A DNA stretch of 64,000 nt, from contig CAJHNH020000224.1 of assembly GCA_905116865.2 (NCBI GenBank), positions 2,108,910-2,172,909 on the forward strand, given 5' to 3'. Made by a program: the position numbers and the translations under genes. Below the pieces are notes generated by a model. The model was not told the origin of the DNA and made no database searches. It saw only the letters and a list, made by a program, of their open reading frames with translations. This DNA comes from Candidula unifasciata (taxonomy: Eukaryota; Mollusca; Gastropoda; Stylommatophora; Geomitridae). This document shows positions 1 through 11,989 of the stretch, in pieces. Position 1 is the first letter of the stretch, and every line of letters starts with the position of its first letter.

Positions 1-330
1 CATACTGGACTTCGTTTCGCAGACCCTGGTATCTGATTAAGTCTGTACTTTTATGTGCACTTTCTCGCTCTCTCATAATTTCGACTACTTCCTGGGTGAT
101 CCATGGGAATTTAGTCTGATGGTTCACATGGACCTACTTAATTGGCACATGTTTATCAAATACGCAAAAGAAGGTTTTCAGCCAATATTCAAGAGCGTCA
201 TCTGTGTCAGGGTGTTGATAAACATGGCCAAAATGTGAATTGAGCAGGTCAAATAGGAATGTATCTTGATTAAAATTTGTGTAGCTTCTAAATTTAATAC
301 TAATATGGTTTTGTTAGGTAATGTTTGTTC
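1..330 (-). mobile_element. CR1/L2-like LINE fragment (endonuclease-RT linker)
   Basis: This stretch is recognisably similar to 1,930-2,290 of the neighbouring LINE in the same orientation: both carry the 'ATCCAYGG...TTAGT' block, the 'ACATGTTTATCAAA' block and the following segment in the same order. It therefore represents the region between endonuclease and reverse transcriptase of a second, more decayed copy. It is cut off by the window edge on one side and by the 3' end of the next copy near 330 on the other, as if that copy inserted into it. The reading frame is broken and no product is expected. Confidence 0.7.
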
Positions 331-335
331 CTATT

Positions 336-2959
336 TTATTCCACATGCAATAAATTTAGTCGCTTGCTATTTACAGGATTTGATTTAATTAATCGGAAAA
401 GGTAGTTTGGAGTATTTTGAGATACAATTTTATGAATAAATTTGGCCTTGTTAAAAATTAAACGTTTTCTAAATGGCAATAGTCTTAGATTGTTACACAG
501 ATAATTTTTTACTATATGTTTACTATCTGAAACCAGGCATAAATCACGGTTTTGAAAAGAACGTAGTCTTTTAACATCGGATTTGGCGCAACCATCCCAA
601 ACTGTGGAACAATAGTCGACATGTGTTTGGATGTAAGACGCGTAAAATACGTTTCTTGCATCTTCGTCTAGAAAGTGCTGAATTTTGGCAAGCTGATACA
701 CTTTTTGTGCTATTTTCTTAGTTATGGCAGAAACATGAGAATTCCAGGTTAAATGGTTGTCAATTGTAAGGCCTAAAGTTTTGGGTTCCGTTACATAAAC
801 AATAGGTAATTTATCAATGTAGAGCTCGAGTGTTGGCTTGTGCAATATTAATGTTTGCAACTTTTGTCTGGTTGTTATAAGCATAGACTTCGTTTTATTT
901 AAGTTAATTTGCATGCAATTGCTGTTGCTCCATTTACCAAGATTGTGTACTTCTTTCTGTAAAGATCTTTCTAACTCATTACGATTCTCATCACTAGTAT
1001 ATATTGTACAGTCATCAGCAAATAAGTCGCATGTTATACTAGAATCGACCCCCGTGGCACGCCTATATTTAACTGAGTGGATTCTGACAGGCTGATGAAG
1101 GATACTACTTGCAGTCTATCAGATAAAAATTACCACATTATTTCGACTAAACTATCGTTAGTTTTTAATATTTTTAATTTATTAATTAGAATATCATGAT
1201 CAACCATATCGAAGGCTTTCTTAAAGTCTACAAAAACGGCACCGCAAATTTTGCCTTTGTTGATGTTAAAGTGCCAGTTGTCTGTCATTTTTGTCATCGC
1301 AGTATGGCCAAAGTGCCTAGACCTGAACCATGATTGGCTATCAACTATCAGATTGTTGTTATTTAAATGCTGAAAAGTTATTTTATGTATGTGTTTCTCC
1401 AATGGTTTGGATAGCGGGGACACTAGAGAAATGGGTCTATAACTGCCAATAGAACTGTTGTCAGCTGAGCCAAGTTTTAGTAGAGGATAAACTTTGGCAA
1501 TTTTAAATGCTGAAGGAAAGTAGTTCTTAGCAAGGCACTAATTATATATGAATGTTAGAGAGTCATTAATGACTGGTGTGGCACATCGAAGAATTCGATT
1601 ACTGATTCCATCTAAGCCAGAGGAGTCTGTTTGCTTGAGGTTGGAGAGAAATTTAAACACTTCAGCAACAGACAGAAGTGGGATCTCTGGAGAAATAGTC
1701 GTGGTGCATTTTTCCACACAGGATGATGCTAGTAGGTTTAAGTCACACTGTGAATCTGGTATTGACGACTTTAAATACTCAATTTCTGATTTGAAGAAGG
1801 AACTGAACGTTTCACGTGTTAGCAAATTAGGTATTGCCTGGTCTGAACAATGTTTCTTATTGGTTATCATATTATTAGCCTTCCAGATATCGGCACTGTT
1901 TGTTTTATCTTTAATTGATCTATTAAAGTGATCTTACTTCACTTTACGAATTTCATATTGCACTTTATTTCCTAATTTGAGATAAGCAGTAAAGTTTTTA
2001 TTTTTGTGTGCCGCATCCCGTTCTCTCATAAATTCTAGAACTGCACTAGTTATCCACGGTGATTTAGTTTGGCTTTTTACTCTAACTTCCTTAACTGGTA
2101 CATGTTTATCAAAAACACCGTAGACTGTTTTAGTCCAGTAGGCTATAGCGTCGTCAGGTTCAGGAAGTTGATATACATGATTGAGCTGTACATTTTGCAA
2201 GTAGCGTAAAAATAAATCCGGATTAAAAGTTTTGAAACATCTAAATTTAATAGTCAAATGCTTATTTCTTGGAGCTCTAAATTTACCTTTTAACCAAGTA
2301 ATGCATACGGGATAATGGTCGCAGACTGCACTAGCAGGAACAGCACATTCAATAATATTTGTTGTACAAGACACATAGATGTGATCTAGTATAGTTGAGG
2401 TGGTTTATGTCACTCTCGTGGACCGGTTCATTAGTTGTTTAAAGTTATAGGATAGGATGGTGTCTCGCCATGTTTGGTATTGTTTCTTTGCATTAACGTT
2501 GAAATCTCCTAGAAGAAAAATGTCTTTTCCTAAGCTAAAAACTCTATCCAGCATAGAAGTGAAGTCGTCATACCGATTGTTACCTGCACAAGGATTTCGA
2601 TATAGATAACCAATGAAAAGCGATTGCTGGTTTGACGGCTTGACTTCCAGCCAGACACACTCTACTTCTAAGGATTCTAGGTCATTTCTATGGGAATAAT
2701 TGATACAATCTGAGATATAAACAGTTATACCTGTTTCTAATTTTCTCACTGCGTCTTTGCGAATAACGTTGAACCCATTGATTTTAATTTCATTATTAGT
2801 AATTTTATTGTCTAGCCGACTTTCGGTAATTCCAAAAAGATGAAACTGGCTGATAATCATAACTTAAAGATCAGGTTGTTTGCGTAGCAAATGATAAATG
2901 TTTAGATGACCTATTCGGAGGCCACCTTTGTTTAACCACTGATTGCGACTGACTGACAT
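336..2959 (-). pseudogene. CR1/L2-type LINE ORF2 (endonuclease + reverse transcriptase), decayed
   Basis: Read on the - strand, an APE-type endonuclease begins near 2,959 with a block like GLRIGHLNIYHLL and continues with GITESRLD and LLGDFN. A linker follows (2,374-1,934, then 1,870-1,538) with TKSPWIT. The reverse transcriptase runs from about 1,540 to 336 and shows YRPISLV (about 1,440), VDFKKAFDMVDHD (about 1,200) and an intact FADD box (about 1,010-1,022) in frame with the C-terminal piece. At least four stops or frameshifts separate the pieces, so it cannot be expressed as one protein. The sequence stops near residues NLLHVE, before the usual C-terminal tail of this family; such a tail is found separately at 4,620-4,845. 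CR1/L2 assignment rests on domain order and motifs. Confidence 0.85.
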
Positions 2960-3020
2960 TATATTTGGTATAGGGAAATTTATATTTCTTGGCACTGACT
3001 TTGTTTTTTTAAAGATGTAC

Positions 3021-3400
3021 TCACTGAGTTGTACTGGCATGTGATAGGGTAGGGTACCGTCTCTGCTGGAGTGACATCATGAAAGCCTGGTGCAGAGCTG
3101 CAGGATTAAACTGCATGAGATGCTCGACATCACGATTCCAGCGGTAAGCAGGATGTACGTTAGTGTACAGTGAGGGGTGGTTAACGTGAGTACCACCAGC
3201 AGGTCCTATATTGGAGACTGACATCTGGGGCATAGCGCTATTATTTAAGGGTGCTTCTGTAGATCTGCACTGTGGAGACTGCTTAACAGGCAAGGAAGGA
3301 AACAGTTCATCATATGTCTCAGTCTGAGAAATAAGACATGGTTTGTGCTGCACCGGAATGTGCACTTGGATTGAAGAAAACTTTAAAGCTGCACTGGAGG
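3021..3400 (-). pseudogene. Probable LINE ORF1 C-terminal remnant
   Basis: An open stretch on the - strand ends at 3,021, just upstream of the ORF2 endonuclease start near 2,959. It is proline- and glutamine-rich (for example LFPSLPVKQSPQ and LMQFNPAALHQAFM). Its position directly before ORF2 in the same orientation suggests it is the end of the same element's ORF1. No zinc knuckle or RRM is visible. Further upstream the frame runs into the CA array, where the translation is only simple repeat. Identity as ORF1 is inferred from position alone. Confidence 0.45.
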
Positions 3401-3429
3401 ACGTTTTATCATTACAATCATTCCGAGTG

Positions 3430-4617
3430 TGGGCCACAGATGTTCTTTCATACACACACACACACACACGCAGACACATATGCACAAACATACGCAGACA
3501 AAAAACACACAGATACACCCGAAGACACTCAAACACACACACAATCGCAGACAGACACACACACGCGCGCTGATGCTCACGCAGACACATATACACAACC
3601 ACAGACACACACATGCAGAAGCATACGCAGGCATTCATAAACGCAGACGCACGCACAGATACACGCAGACACATACCCACAGACACACAAATGCAAACAC
3701 ATACGCAGGCATACATATACACAGGCACACACACAGACACACACATGTAGACACATTCAGAGACACTACACACAGAGATACACACAGACAAACACACACA
3801 GACATATACACACAGACACACAGAGACATACACAGATATATACAAACAGAGACACAGGCATTCACGCAGACGCACATACACAGACAGGCACATACAAAGA
3901 CACAAACACAACAAAGACACACACATACAAACACACACGCAGGCAAACCCACAGCTACATTCACGTAGAACACACATACAAGCAAACACACGAACAGACA
4001 CATGTAGACACAGATACACACACACACAGTCATGCAAACACACGCATACACACAAACAAACACATACAGACACACATACATAGATACACCCCCACAGACA
4101 CACAATACAAATATACTTACACACAGAGACGTACTTATACACAGGTATTCACAGCAACACACATATACACACAGGCACATACCAACACACACCTACACAC
4201 ACAAACACAACAAAGACACACAAAGCCACATACACATAGAACACACAGACACGCAAACACATTCACAGGCACCTGCAAACACACACACACGCACATATAC
4301 ACATGGAGACACATACACACAGTCATACACGCACACACACGCACAAACACACACAAACACACATACATATATACACACCCACAGACCGCTAATACTAACA
4401 CACGCAGACACAAAGATACACACAAACGCACACACACAGACACATACACAGACGCACACGCAAACGCACAGACAGTCATGCACACGTAGACAAACTTGCA
4501 TACATACACACAAACGCAGCAATCGCTCACAGACATATACACACAGACACATACACACACAGACACACAGAAGACACGCACGCAGACACTTACACATGTA
4601 TGCCACACATACATACA
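3430..4617. repeat. CA-rich array (ACACAGAC-type)
   Basis: About 1.2 kb of imperfect CA dinucleotide with frequent CAGACACA/CATACACA variants. It gives long spurious frames on both strands (Cys/Val-rich and His/Thr-rich). It sits between a LINE C-terminal tail (4,620-4,845) and the start of the next LINE, so it may have grown from a LINE 3' microsatellite tail. Confidence 0.95.
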
Positions 4618-4619
4618 TA

Positions 4620-5276
<657 letters not shown>

Positions 5277-5277
5277 C

Positions 5278-5900
5278 CTCCCTACCTGTGCTAGTCAGTC
5301 CCTGCAATCACTGACTTGCATTCCTAAAGACCATAGATAGAGCCATATATTAGATACCATGTAACAGTTTCGTTTTGTCTGCAGTTTAGTGACCTGTCCC
5401 ATCAAATAATAATATTTAATAATAATAATGCAGTTACAGGTATAGACATTTACTTTGGCATAAGTAATAGTAGGATTGAATATAATGTTTCCAAGTTGTG
5501 AATTTCAATGACGATGCGCATAATATTTGTTTAAGTTATTGCCAGACATATTTCGGAGTATCTCGCCGGGTACATTAAAACAGCTTTGTCATGAACATAT
5601 AATAAAAGGAAATATTGGAATGCTCTTTAACTCTTTGAGTCCCAATGAATGCAGCGTACTTTCATAGGTCACTGCCTAGAAGCTCAATGAACGCATGATG
5701 CGCCAATTTTACGTCTCTCTTGAATACCCCTTGGGCGTGTGATTCTGAACCCTCTGGGACTCAAAAAGTTCAGCTGGATTGGTCAGGAGACTGCAAACTT
5801 GGAAAATAGGCTTTCTAGTCGCGATGTACGAACAATGGCCTCGTGAGTGGACACTTCTGGTTCCGGTCAGGTGTTTTACCAAACGGCAACCAGTACGTAC
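5278..5900 (+). repeat. Dispersed repeat family A, copy 1
   Basis: This segment aligns with 10,680-11,110 in the same orientation. Shared blocks include 'GTCTGCAGTTTAGTGACC', 'GTAAGTAATAGTA', 'TTATTGCCAG' and 'TTAAAACAGC...CATGAACAT'. No coding capacity is recognised. Relative to copy 2 it contains one extra 138 bp block at 5,631-5,768. Confidence 0.8.
5631..5768. mobile_element. piggyBac-like MITE nested in repeat A
   Basis: A 138 bp block with terminal inverted repeats: it starts CTCTTTGAGTCCCA and ends TGGGACTCAAAAAG. It is preceded by TTAA (5,627-5,630) and followed by TTCA (5,769-5,772). The second copy of the host repeat has an uninterrupted CTCTTTAAGTTGG at 11,025-11,037, which is the expected empty site with a single TTAA. 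TTAA duplication and a TIR of this kind are typical of the piggyBac superfamily. It has no coding capacity. Confidence 0.75.
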
Positions 5901-7092
5901 AGTCGGACAATTTCTCGGATTAGCCATGTTTAAATTTCTGCAAAGTATTTCACACTGGAAATTCAGTTCTGATGACAAAAAGGTAATAATTAAAAACTTA
6001 CCATTGTATGTAGTTACACACAAATTAAAATTTTTTATTTAAGAGGATTTCCTCTATATAAACTGCTGCTAAATTTTACTTTTCGGTAGCACGTGTTGAC
6101 GGGTGTCACTGCTTACATCGTTTATAGGAGCTATGTCAAATTCACTTAAGTGCACTTATGTCGATTTTTACCTAAGTGCATTTTCAAGCCTGTTACAGTA
6201 TCTTTACAACATGCCAAGCCCAAGCACAACACACGCGAATCCCTGCTCTAGACAGATCAGATGAAGTATTACTACTCACACAACTACATATGCTAAAATG
6301 CTTCTAAGAATTTATTCTTCCAGTGTTCAGACACGATTTTCCAGAAGGAAGGGTTTAGCATTTAGGTGACTTTGGTGTAGTGTTGTTGCTTATGTACTCT
6401 AAAATAGTAAAGAAACGGAAATATTCATATACTCTGGTTTTAAAAAAATATTAACTGGAGTCACTCTTGAATATCTCAGCTCCATAGGTAATTAGAAAGG
6501 GGGAAAAAAGGGGGGGGGGATGAGGGTAGAACCACAACTCCTTAAGAAGAATATCATACAATATAATTAGTTAGGGATTTACTTCAGTGCGATGCGCTGG
6601 GCCGAAAACGGTAGATATCACATCCTAGATATAATTTATGACACCAAACAGAACCTACCAACCACCTTTTTTCAAGGCTAATGCAAAAAAAGGAAACACA
6701 AAACAACTCAGATTTACAAGTAAGAGCAAGGATTACGATAATAGCATTTAGAAAAAAAAAAATATCATCAGATGTTGTGCCATTTGTATTTCCTTTGCGT
6801 TCAGCCTTATAATTGCGATAGTATTTATTTATTTAGTCTTTTTCACCATTTAGTCGGTGCATTGTGTAGTGCGTGGTTTACAGCTAGGCTACGCCGTTTA
6901 GACTAATGCATTGAATTTTAAAAAATGTTTAATTTGTCGCCTTTTACTTTTAGTACACATCTTTTACAGTTAAAGGGTCAGTCATGGGTCTCCTCTTTAC
7001 CCACCTCCCACCAGACATGGGTCTAAAAACCAACACAGAAAGTGAGTTAAAGGCACAATTTATATACACTTTATTAGACCTAAAAACAAGAC
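5901..7092. other. Non-coding, no gene recognised
   Basis: AT-rich sequence with short poly-A and poly-G runs (a G9 run near 6,511). Near 6,862-6,898 there is a short match to the 'GTTTACAGCTAGGCT' motif of the tRNA-like repeats at 8.4 and 8.6 kb. The small open frames here carry no recognisable domain. Confidence 0.5.
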
Positions 7093-7440
7093 AACGGTAT
7101 AAAAATGTTTATGTTTATTTAACGGATCAACATCATGGCACAAGGAAAAATCTCAGCTCAATGCACGAACTCCGTTGCACCGGCGAGGATCCTGAGATAC
7201 TTTTGGTAGAATTTTAACTTCAAATTTTGTCCGGGCAGCGCCGTTAGGCTACTTTTTTCGATTTCAAAGCCAGGGTATTTTTTACGTGCGCAACAATACA
7301 TACGGGCGTTCGATCTTACTACCCAGAGACTAGGGGATTTTACTAGAAGTCCACGTAAAAAATCCTAACTTTCACCGGGGTTTGAACCCAGGACCTCTAG
7401 CATTCGAAACCACCCAGCCTTATAGGGCTATAATTATGAT
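7093..7440 (-). mobile_element. tRNA-derived SINE, family 1
   Basis: On the - strand a tRNA-like head carries a B box (GGTTCAAACCC, about 7,378-7,388). A body follows that matches the SINE at 15,135-15,520: the 'GTGGACTTCTAGTA', 'GGCGTCTGG'-type and 'TTTTTACGTGCGCAACAATA' blocks, a GCGCTGCCC block and a tail 'ATGTTGATCCGTT' followed by A/T-rich sequence. The copy is decayed. A 77-codon frame at 6,984-7,217 on the other strand is only a by-product of it. Confidence 0.8.
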
Positions 7441-8160
7441 ATATATATACTATAACCGAATATGGTTAACTTAGGAAAAGTTAAAGTGTTGAATTATGTA
7501 TGACTTTGATATGGGAGTGGTGTGTGTGTGTGTGGGGGGGGGGGGGGTGTGGAGGGGTGTGATAGGACAAATCATGTCTTATCTTCCGAACTGATTATAA
7601 TACCTTATATTTTGTTTTGAAAGCAATTATCTGAGATACTTCAGCAATCTCAATACGGGTTTTAAAAAAAAAATCTAACTGTGACCCATTAAATTTCTAG
7701 TATAGCCCTAACTGAAAATCTAGCGTCATAAACTGCCACAATTGTTGTTAAATTTTGCATTCTGCTTGATTGTCTATTTTTTATATATATTTACCTTTTT
7801 TTTAAAAAATATGCCAGGATATTACAATGTAGTAAGCGAGGAGTGGCTACAAAAGCCATGTATATTTAGTATGTATACTTCTTATATTAATAAAAATGTT
7901 GATTTTCCGAGTTTGTCCACTCTAAACTCGGAAACTACTGAACCGATTGCTTTCAAATTTTCACACAAGTTTGCTTTCAACTCAAAGCGTGATTTTTTGT
8001 CAGAAAATAGCACAAGCCACGAACGACGTAGCTCCAGCAACGGTCAAATCATTATTTGTTTTGTTGCCGGCCCAGATTTGTTTTTAGTTGATTCGCCATT
8101 TTTGACTGCTGAGCTCTTTTTGAACTTTGCATTACGATATAATTTCATTTTCACAATCTG
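7441..8160. other. Non-coding with degenerate repeat
   Basis: Contains a TG/G-run low-complexity patch (about 7,517-7,560). Around 7,900-8,050 a block reads like repeat debris ('CTCGGAAACTACTGAACCGATTG'-like, shown in short form). An open frame at 7,742-8,176 has no recognisable domain and starts inside AT-rich sequence, so it is not called. Confidence 0.4.
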
Positions 8161-8164
8161 CTGG

Positions 8165-8455
8165 AGTGTTTGGTAGCGTAGTTATAACTATTCTGCTTCG
8201 AATGCGAGTAACCCGGGTTCGATTCCCCGCTAGGTGATATAAATTTCTTTTTTTTTTGGGCCCTTAACTGGGCGGCTAGCACGTTGGTGTTGTGGTTAAT
8301 GGCTAGGCCTTTTTCGGTTTGGGGTTTACAGTTGCCTGCGACAGCGGTGACGCGATGCTCAATGGTCATGTCACGGGTAATCTTCGTTCGCCCTCGAGAG
8401 GGTCGCTGGCACGTTGTGTTGTGGTTTACAGCTAGGCTGCGGTATCTGGCCAAAA
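8165..8455 (+). mobile_element. tRNA-like SINE, family 4, copy 1
   Basis: A tRNA-like promoter is visible: an A-box-like TGGTAGCGTAG at 8,171-8,181 and a perfect B box GGTTCGATTCC at 8,216-8,226, spaced 45 bp as in Pol III tRNA genes. A T-rich run and a body containing GTTGTGGTTTACAGCTAGG follow. The same order of parts recurs at 8,465-8,640. Confidence 0.65.
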
Positions 8456-8464
8456 CTCTTCAGT

Positions 8465-8640
8465 CTTCAGGTGTATAGTTATGAGTATTCCATCCTTCAC
8501 GCGGGTGACAGGTGTTCGATTCCCCACTGGGTGATAATTGTTCTTTTTTCCTTAAAAGGGTGGTTGCCACGTTGTGTTGTGAGTTACAGCTAGGCTGCGA
8601 CATCTGCGCCTTTTGCCCAAAGAATCCGATTTTAGTTAAG
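8465..8640 (+). mobile_element. tRNA-like SINE, family 4, copy 2
   Basis: The B box GTTCGATTCC lies at 8,514-8,523, followed by CCACTGGGTGAT, a T-rich run and GTTGTGAGTTACAGCTAGG. This is the same layout as the copy about 300 bp upstream, so the two form a head-to-tail pair. Confidence 0.6.
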
Positions 8641-9108
8641 TCACAATTAGCCTCCCCGCGACGCTTCTTAATCAAAAACTATTCGGCGATGACAGACACT
8701 GTTACCTAAGAAGGCTTTCAGTCCAGTTTAGTTTGGGTGGACACGGATGCCAAGGTCAGTTCAAAGTCGTTCCTTCGAAGAGGGAGAAATGACGGGTGCG
8801 GGGTATTTTTCTCCACTATTCGTGTGTATAGTGTACTTTTTGATGTGGGTTCCATCACTGGTTACGTGAAGAAAATTTTTTTCCTATGTCGGGGGCAACA
8901 TTAAACTCAATAGTCCGTGGCGACAGCATGCGGCGCCAACTCCTCTTTTATACACCGACCTACAGAGACTATTGACAGTTTTTGTTGTTGTTATGGTGGT
9001 GGTGGTTGTGGTTGCAGTAGTACTGGTACTGGATGGTTGATGTCGTAGCTGATACAATGGCCTCATTTACTTCTTAGTACAAGTCAATTCTACCTATTTA
9101 AGTCTGGG
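8641..9108. other. Non-coding, lead-in to tandem array
   Basis: A 20 bp block GGGTGGACACGGATGCCAAG occurs at about 8,736 and again at about 9,106. Each is followed by a stretch related to the tandem units downstream, so this may be a decayed outer unit of the array. No coding region is seen. Confidence 0.5.
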
Positions 9109-10245
9109 TGGACACGGATGCCAAGCTCAAATTAATTACAATATTTCGTCACATGGTGACTTTCGCATCTTTCGGAGAGGATGACATAATTGGGGGGAAA
9201 GGGGGAGGGGGGTTATGCCAGACACAGTTAGCTGAGAGAGCTTAAAATATTATTTTACATTTCTCATTTCCTAACTTTATATTTTAATAATTTCGCCAGG
9301 TGATGATTTTTCAATCCTTCGAAGAGGGAGATATGATTGGTGGAGGGGGGGGGGATATGATTGGTGAAAGGGGGGGGGAGATATGATTGGTGGAGGGGGA
9401 GGGAGGGGGTTATGCCGAACAGTTAGCAGAGAAAGCTTAACATATTTTTTTAAAGTTCTCATTTCTAAACTATCTATTTTAATAATTTTGCCAGGTGATG
9501 ATTTTTCAATCCTTCAGAAGGGTAGATATGATTGATGGGAAGGGGGGGGGGGTCCAGACACCGTTGAGAGAGCTTAAAATTTTTTTTATATACTTTTCAG
9601 TTTGTAACTATTTCTATTTTAATAATTTCGCCAGGTGATGACTTTTTCAATCCTTAAGAGAGGGATATATGATTTGTGGAGATGGGGAGGGGGGAGGGGG
9701 TGAGGGAGTGGGTATGCCAGACACAGTTAGCTGAGAGAGCTTTAAATAATATTATAAAGTTTTTATTTCTCAACTATTTCTATTTTAATAATTTAGCAAT
9801 GGATGATTTTTCAATCTTTCGGAGAGGGAGACATGACTTCGCCAGGTGATGACTTTTAAATTCTTCGGAGAGGGAGATTTGATTGGGGGGGGGGGGGGGC
9901 GTGTATGCCAGACACATTTATCTGAGAGAGCTTAAAATAATATTTTAATGTTCTCATTTATTAACTATTTATATTTTAATAATTTCACAAGATGATGATT
10001 TTTCAATCCTACGGAGAGAGGTATGATTGGTGGAAAAGGGGAGGGGGTAGGGTTATGCCAGACACAGTTAGCTGAGAGAGCTTAAAATATTATTTTACAG
10101 TTCTCATTCTAAACTATTTCTATTTTGATAATTTCGCCATGGATGATTTTTTAATCCTTCAGAGAGGGAGATATGACTGGGTCGATGTGAGAGGAGGGGG
10201 GGAGGGGGATATGACAGACACTGTTAGCTGAGAGCTTTTTTCTTT
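9109..10245 (+). repeat. G-rich tandem array, unit about 140-190 bp
   Basis: Seven to eight diverged units follow one another. Each has 'AATAATTTCGCCAGGTGATGA' or a variant, then TTTTTCAATCCTTC, GAGAGGGAGATATGATTGG, a run of 7-12 G, then CAGACACAGTTAGCTGAGAG and CTTAAAATATTATT. Anchors fall near 9,285, 9,480, 9,625, 9,785, 9,839, 9,980 and 10,127. Unit length varies because the G runs expand and contract. It ends about 20 bp before a Helitron-like 3' terminus. Confidence 0.85.
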
Positions 10246-10267
10246 CCCCTCCATGTCACCATTCTGA

Positions 10268-10298
10268 GCCACAGCAACGCGTGGCCGGTTACAGCTAG
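10268..10298 (+). mobile_element. Helitron-like 3' terminus
   Basis: A hairpin GCCAC-AGCAACGC-GTGGC (10,268-10,285) is followed after 9 nt by CTAG (10,295-10,298) and then T. Helitrons end in a short hairpin about 10 nt before CTRR and insert next to T. The same hairpin, spacing and end occur, on the other strand, at 41,764 and 56,836. The element may include the tandem array upstream. Confidence 0.75.
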
Positions 10299-10679
10299 TT
10301 TATAATATTGTATTTACAACCGGCTGTGGTCTTTTTATCATGATCATCTGTACCACAGTAGACATGTTCAAGTTGTAGTTAAGGCATTTGACTTGCATTA
10401 TAACATACAAAACTGATAAGCATTATATCAATTCAAAAGCCGTTCATGAATTCCAGATGTGAAGCGAATCTAGCAAGAAAACATACATTTGTTAGTAAGG
10501 CACCATTTATTGACAAGTGAATGTGACCCACGGTCATTTGCACGTACAATATTTAAGGACATTATATATTCTATTATATAAATTTAACACCTAGAATAAC
10601 AAAATACCTATGATCGACTCCTATGAAGACACCATCAGTTGACTTTCTGAACATGCCCACCTCCCCCTTTTTCCCAATC
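10299..10679. other. Non-coding, nothing recognised
   Basis: AT-rich sequence without a recognisable gene or repeat structure. Confidence 0.4.
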
Positions 10680-11110
10680 ACCCCTTCCTTCTTTAGTCAA
10701 TCCCCGCAGGTATCGACTTGCAATCCTAAAAACCACAAAGTCATATATCTGATACCTAGCCAGCAGGTCTGCAGTTTAGTGACCAAGTACGATTAAGTTG
10801 TAAAATTTAAGAATACAGCAAAAAAAAAAAAAAAAAAAGACTTTCTTTTGCAGCAATTTACACTGGCTTTGACGTAAGTAATAGTAAGATTCAAGTTAGT
10901 TTTGGAATTTAAATAAGGACACTCATAATATATCGTACAATTTATTGCCAGTCATGTTTCGCAGTATTTCATTTAGTATATTAAAACAGCGTTGACATGA
11001 ACATAAAAAAAAAAAACAGGAATCCTCTTTAAGTTGGATTGATCAGGAGTCTGCATTTAGAAATAAGCCTGTTTAGTGGATACATCCGGTCCGGTATTTT
11101 GCTATTGATT
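10680..11110 (+). repeat. Dispersed repeat family A, copy 2
   Basis: The second copy of the repeat at 5,278-5,900, same orientation. It lacks the 138 bp MITE and keeps a single TTAA at 11,029-11,032, so it serves as the empty-site reference. An A18 run lies at about 10,821-10,838. Confidence 0.8.
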
Positions 11111-11299
11111 TAGATATGCCCTTAGGCCGAATACATCAGATTTGAGAAACCCATTTTTAGTTTCACTATATACTTGGTAAATTTACAGTTGGTCTATCCT
11201 TCTTTGCCCAAACATGATGAAGTATGGAAACTCACAGGAGTATACCATATATAAGACACTGACTCCATAAAATACATAATCAAAATAGGCGAATAGTAA

Positions 11300-11960
11300 T
11301 GTGGTTTCTATTAATTGCACCCCACTCGAAGACATGGAGTCGTACACCTATTTGGGCAATAATGTAGATAAAGATGGGGGAACTGAGAGAGATAATAAAA
11401 GAAGAATACAAAAGGCAAGAGGAGCTTTCGTTAATTGGGAAATTGGTGGGGGTCAAAAGAAATTACAAGAAATGCTACACTAAAAATGTTTAATTCTAAT
11501 GTGAAATCAGTACTTTTAAATGGGGCGGAAACATGGGAAACAACTAAGACAATTTATAATAAATTACAGATATTCATTAACTGGTGCCTGTGCAGAACAG
11601 AGGAAATTAAATGGTGCAATAGAATAACTAATGTAGAGCTTTGGGAAGAACTAAACAAGTTCTAGTGGACCAAGAGGTCAAGGAAAGACGCTGGCATATG
11701 ATAGGAAACAGGATGAAAAAAAAACCTGAGAGCAATATAACTAGAAAGTCTTTGTACCGGAACTCACAGGACCTAGGAATATAGAAAGATAAAAAAAATA
11801 ACACACACACGGAGCAGGGAGCTAGACAGTAAAGTTAAAACGATAGAGAGGATATGGGGAGAGCTGCATGAGATAGCGAAGGATGGAGCGACTTGACGTA
11901 AGTTGGTTGAGGGCCTGTGCTCCACTGGGGCTAGAAAGGCAAAAGAAGAAGATCTTTCTG
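11300..11960 (+). pseudogene. LINE RT C-terminal fragment (RTE/craniofacial-type)
   Basis: Translation gives PLEDMESYTYLGNNVDKDGG, then RIQKARGAF, SVLLNGAETWE, KLQIFINWCLCR and, after frameshifts, WGELHEIAKDG and VEGLCSTG near 11,860-11,930. This is the standard C-terminus of reverse transcriptases often annotated 'craniofacial development protein 2-like' in invertebrates. It matches the copies at 18.6-21.1 kb and 35.1-35.8 kb. Several frameshifts are present. The 3' end at about 11,960 is AAGAAGAAG. Confidence 0.8.
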
Positions 11961-11989
11961 TGCTGGAGCTCGGGCGCCTGGCCCGTGAC

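Noticed and set aside
5709..6042. Overlapping open frames on both strands (87 and 104 codons)
   Set aside because: They overlap the MITE and dispersed repeat A and show no domain.
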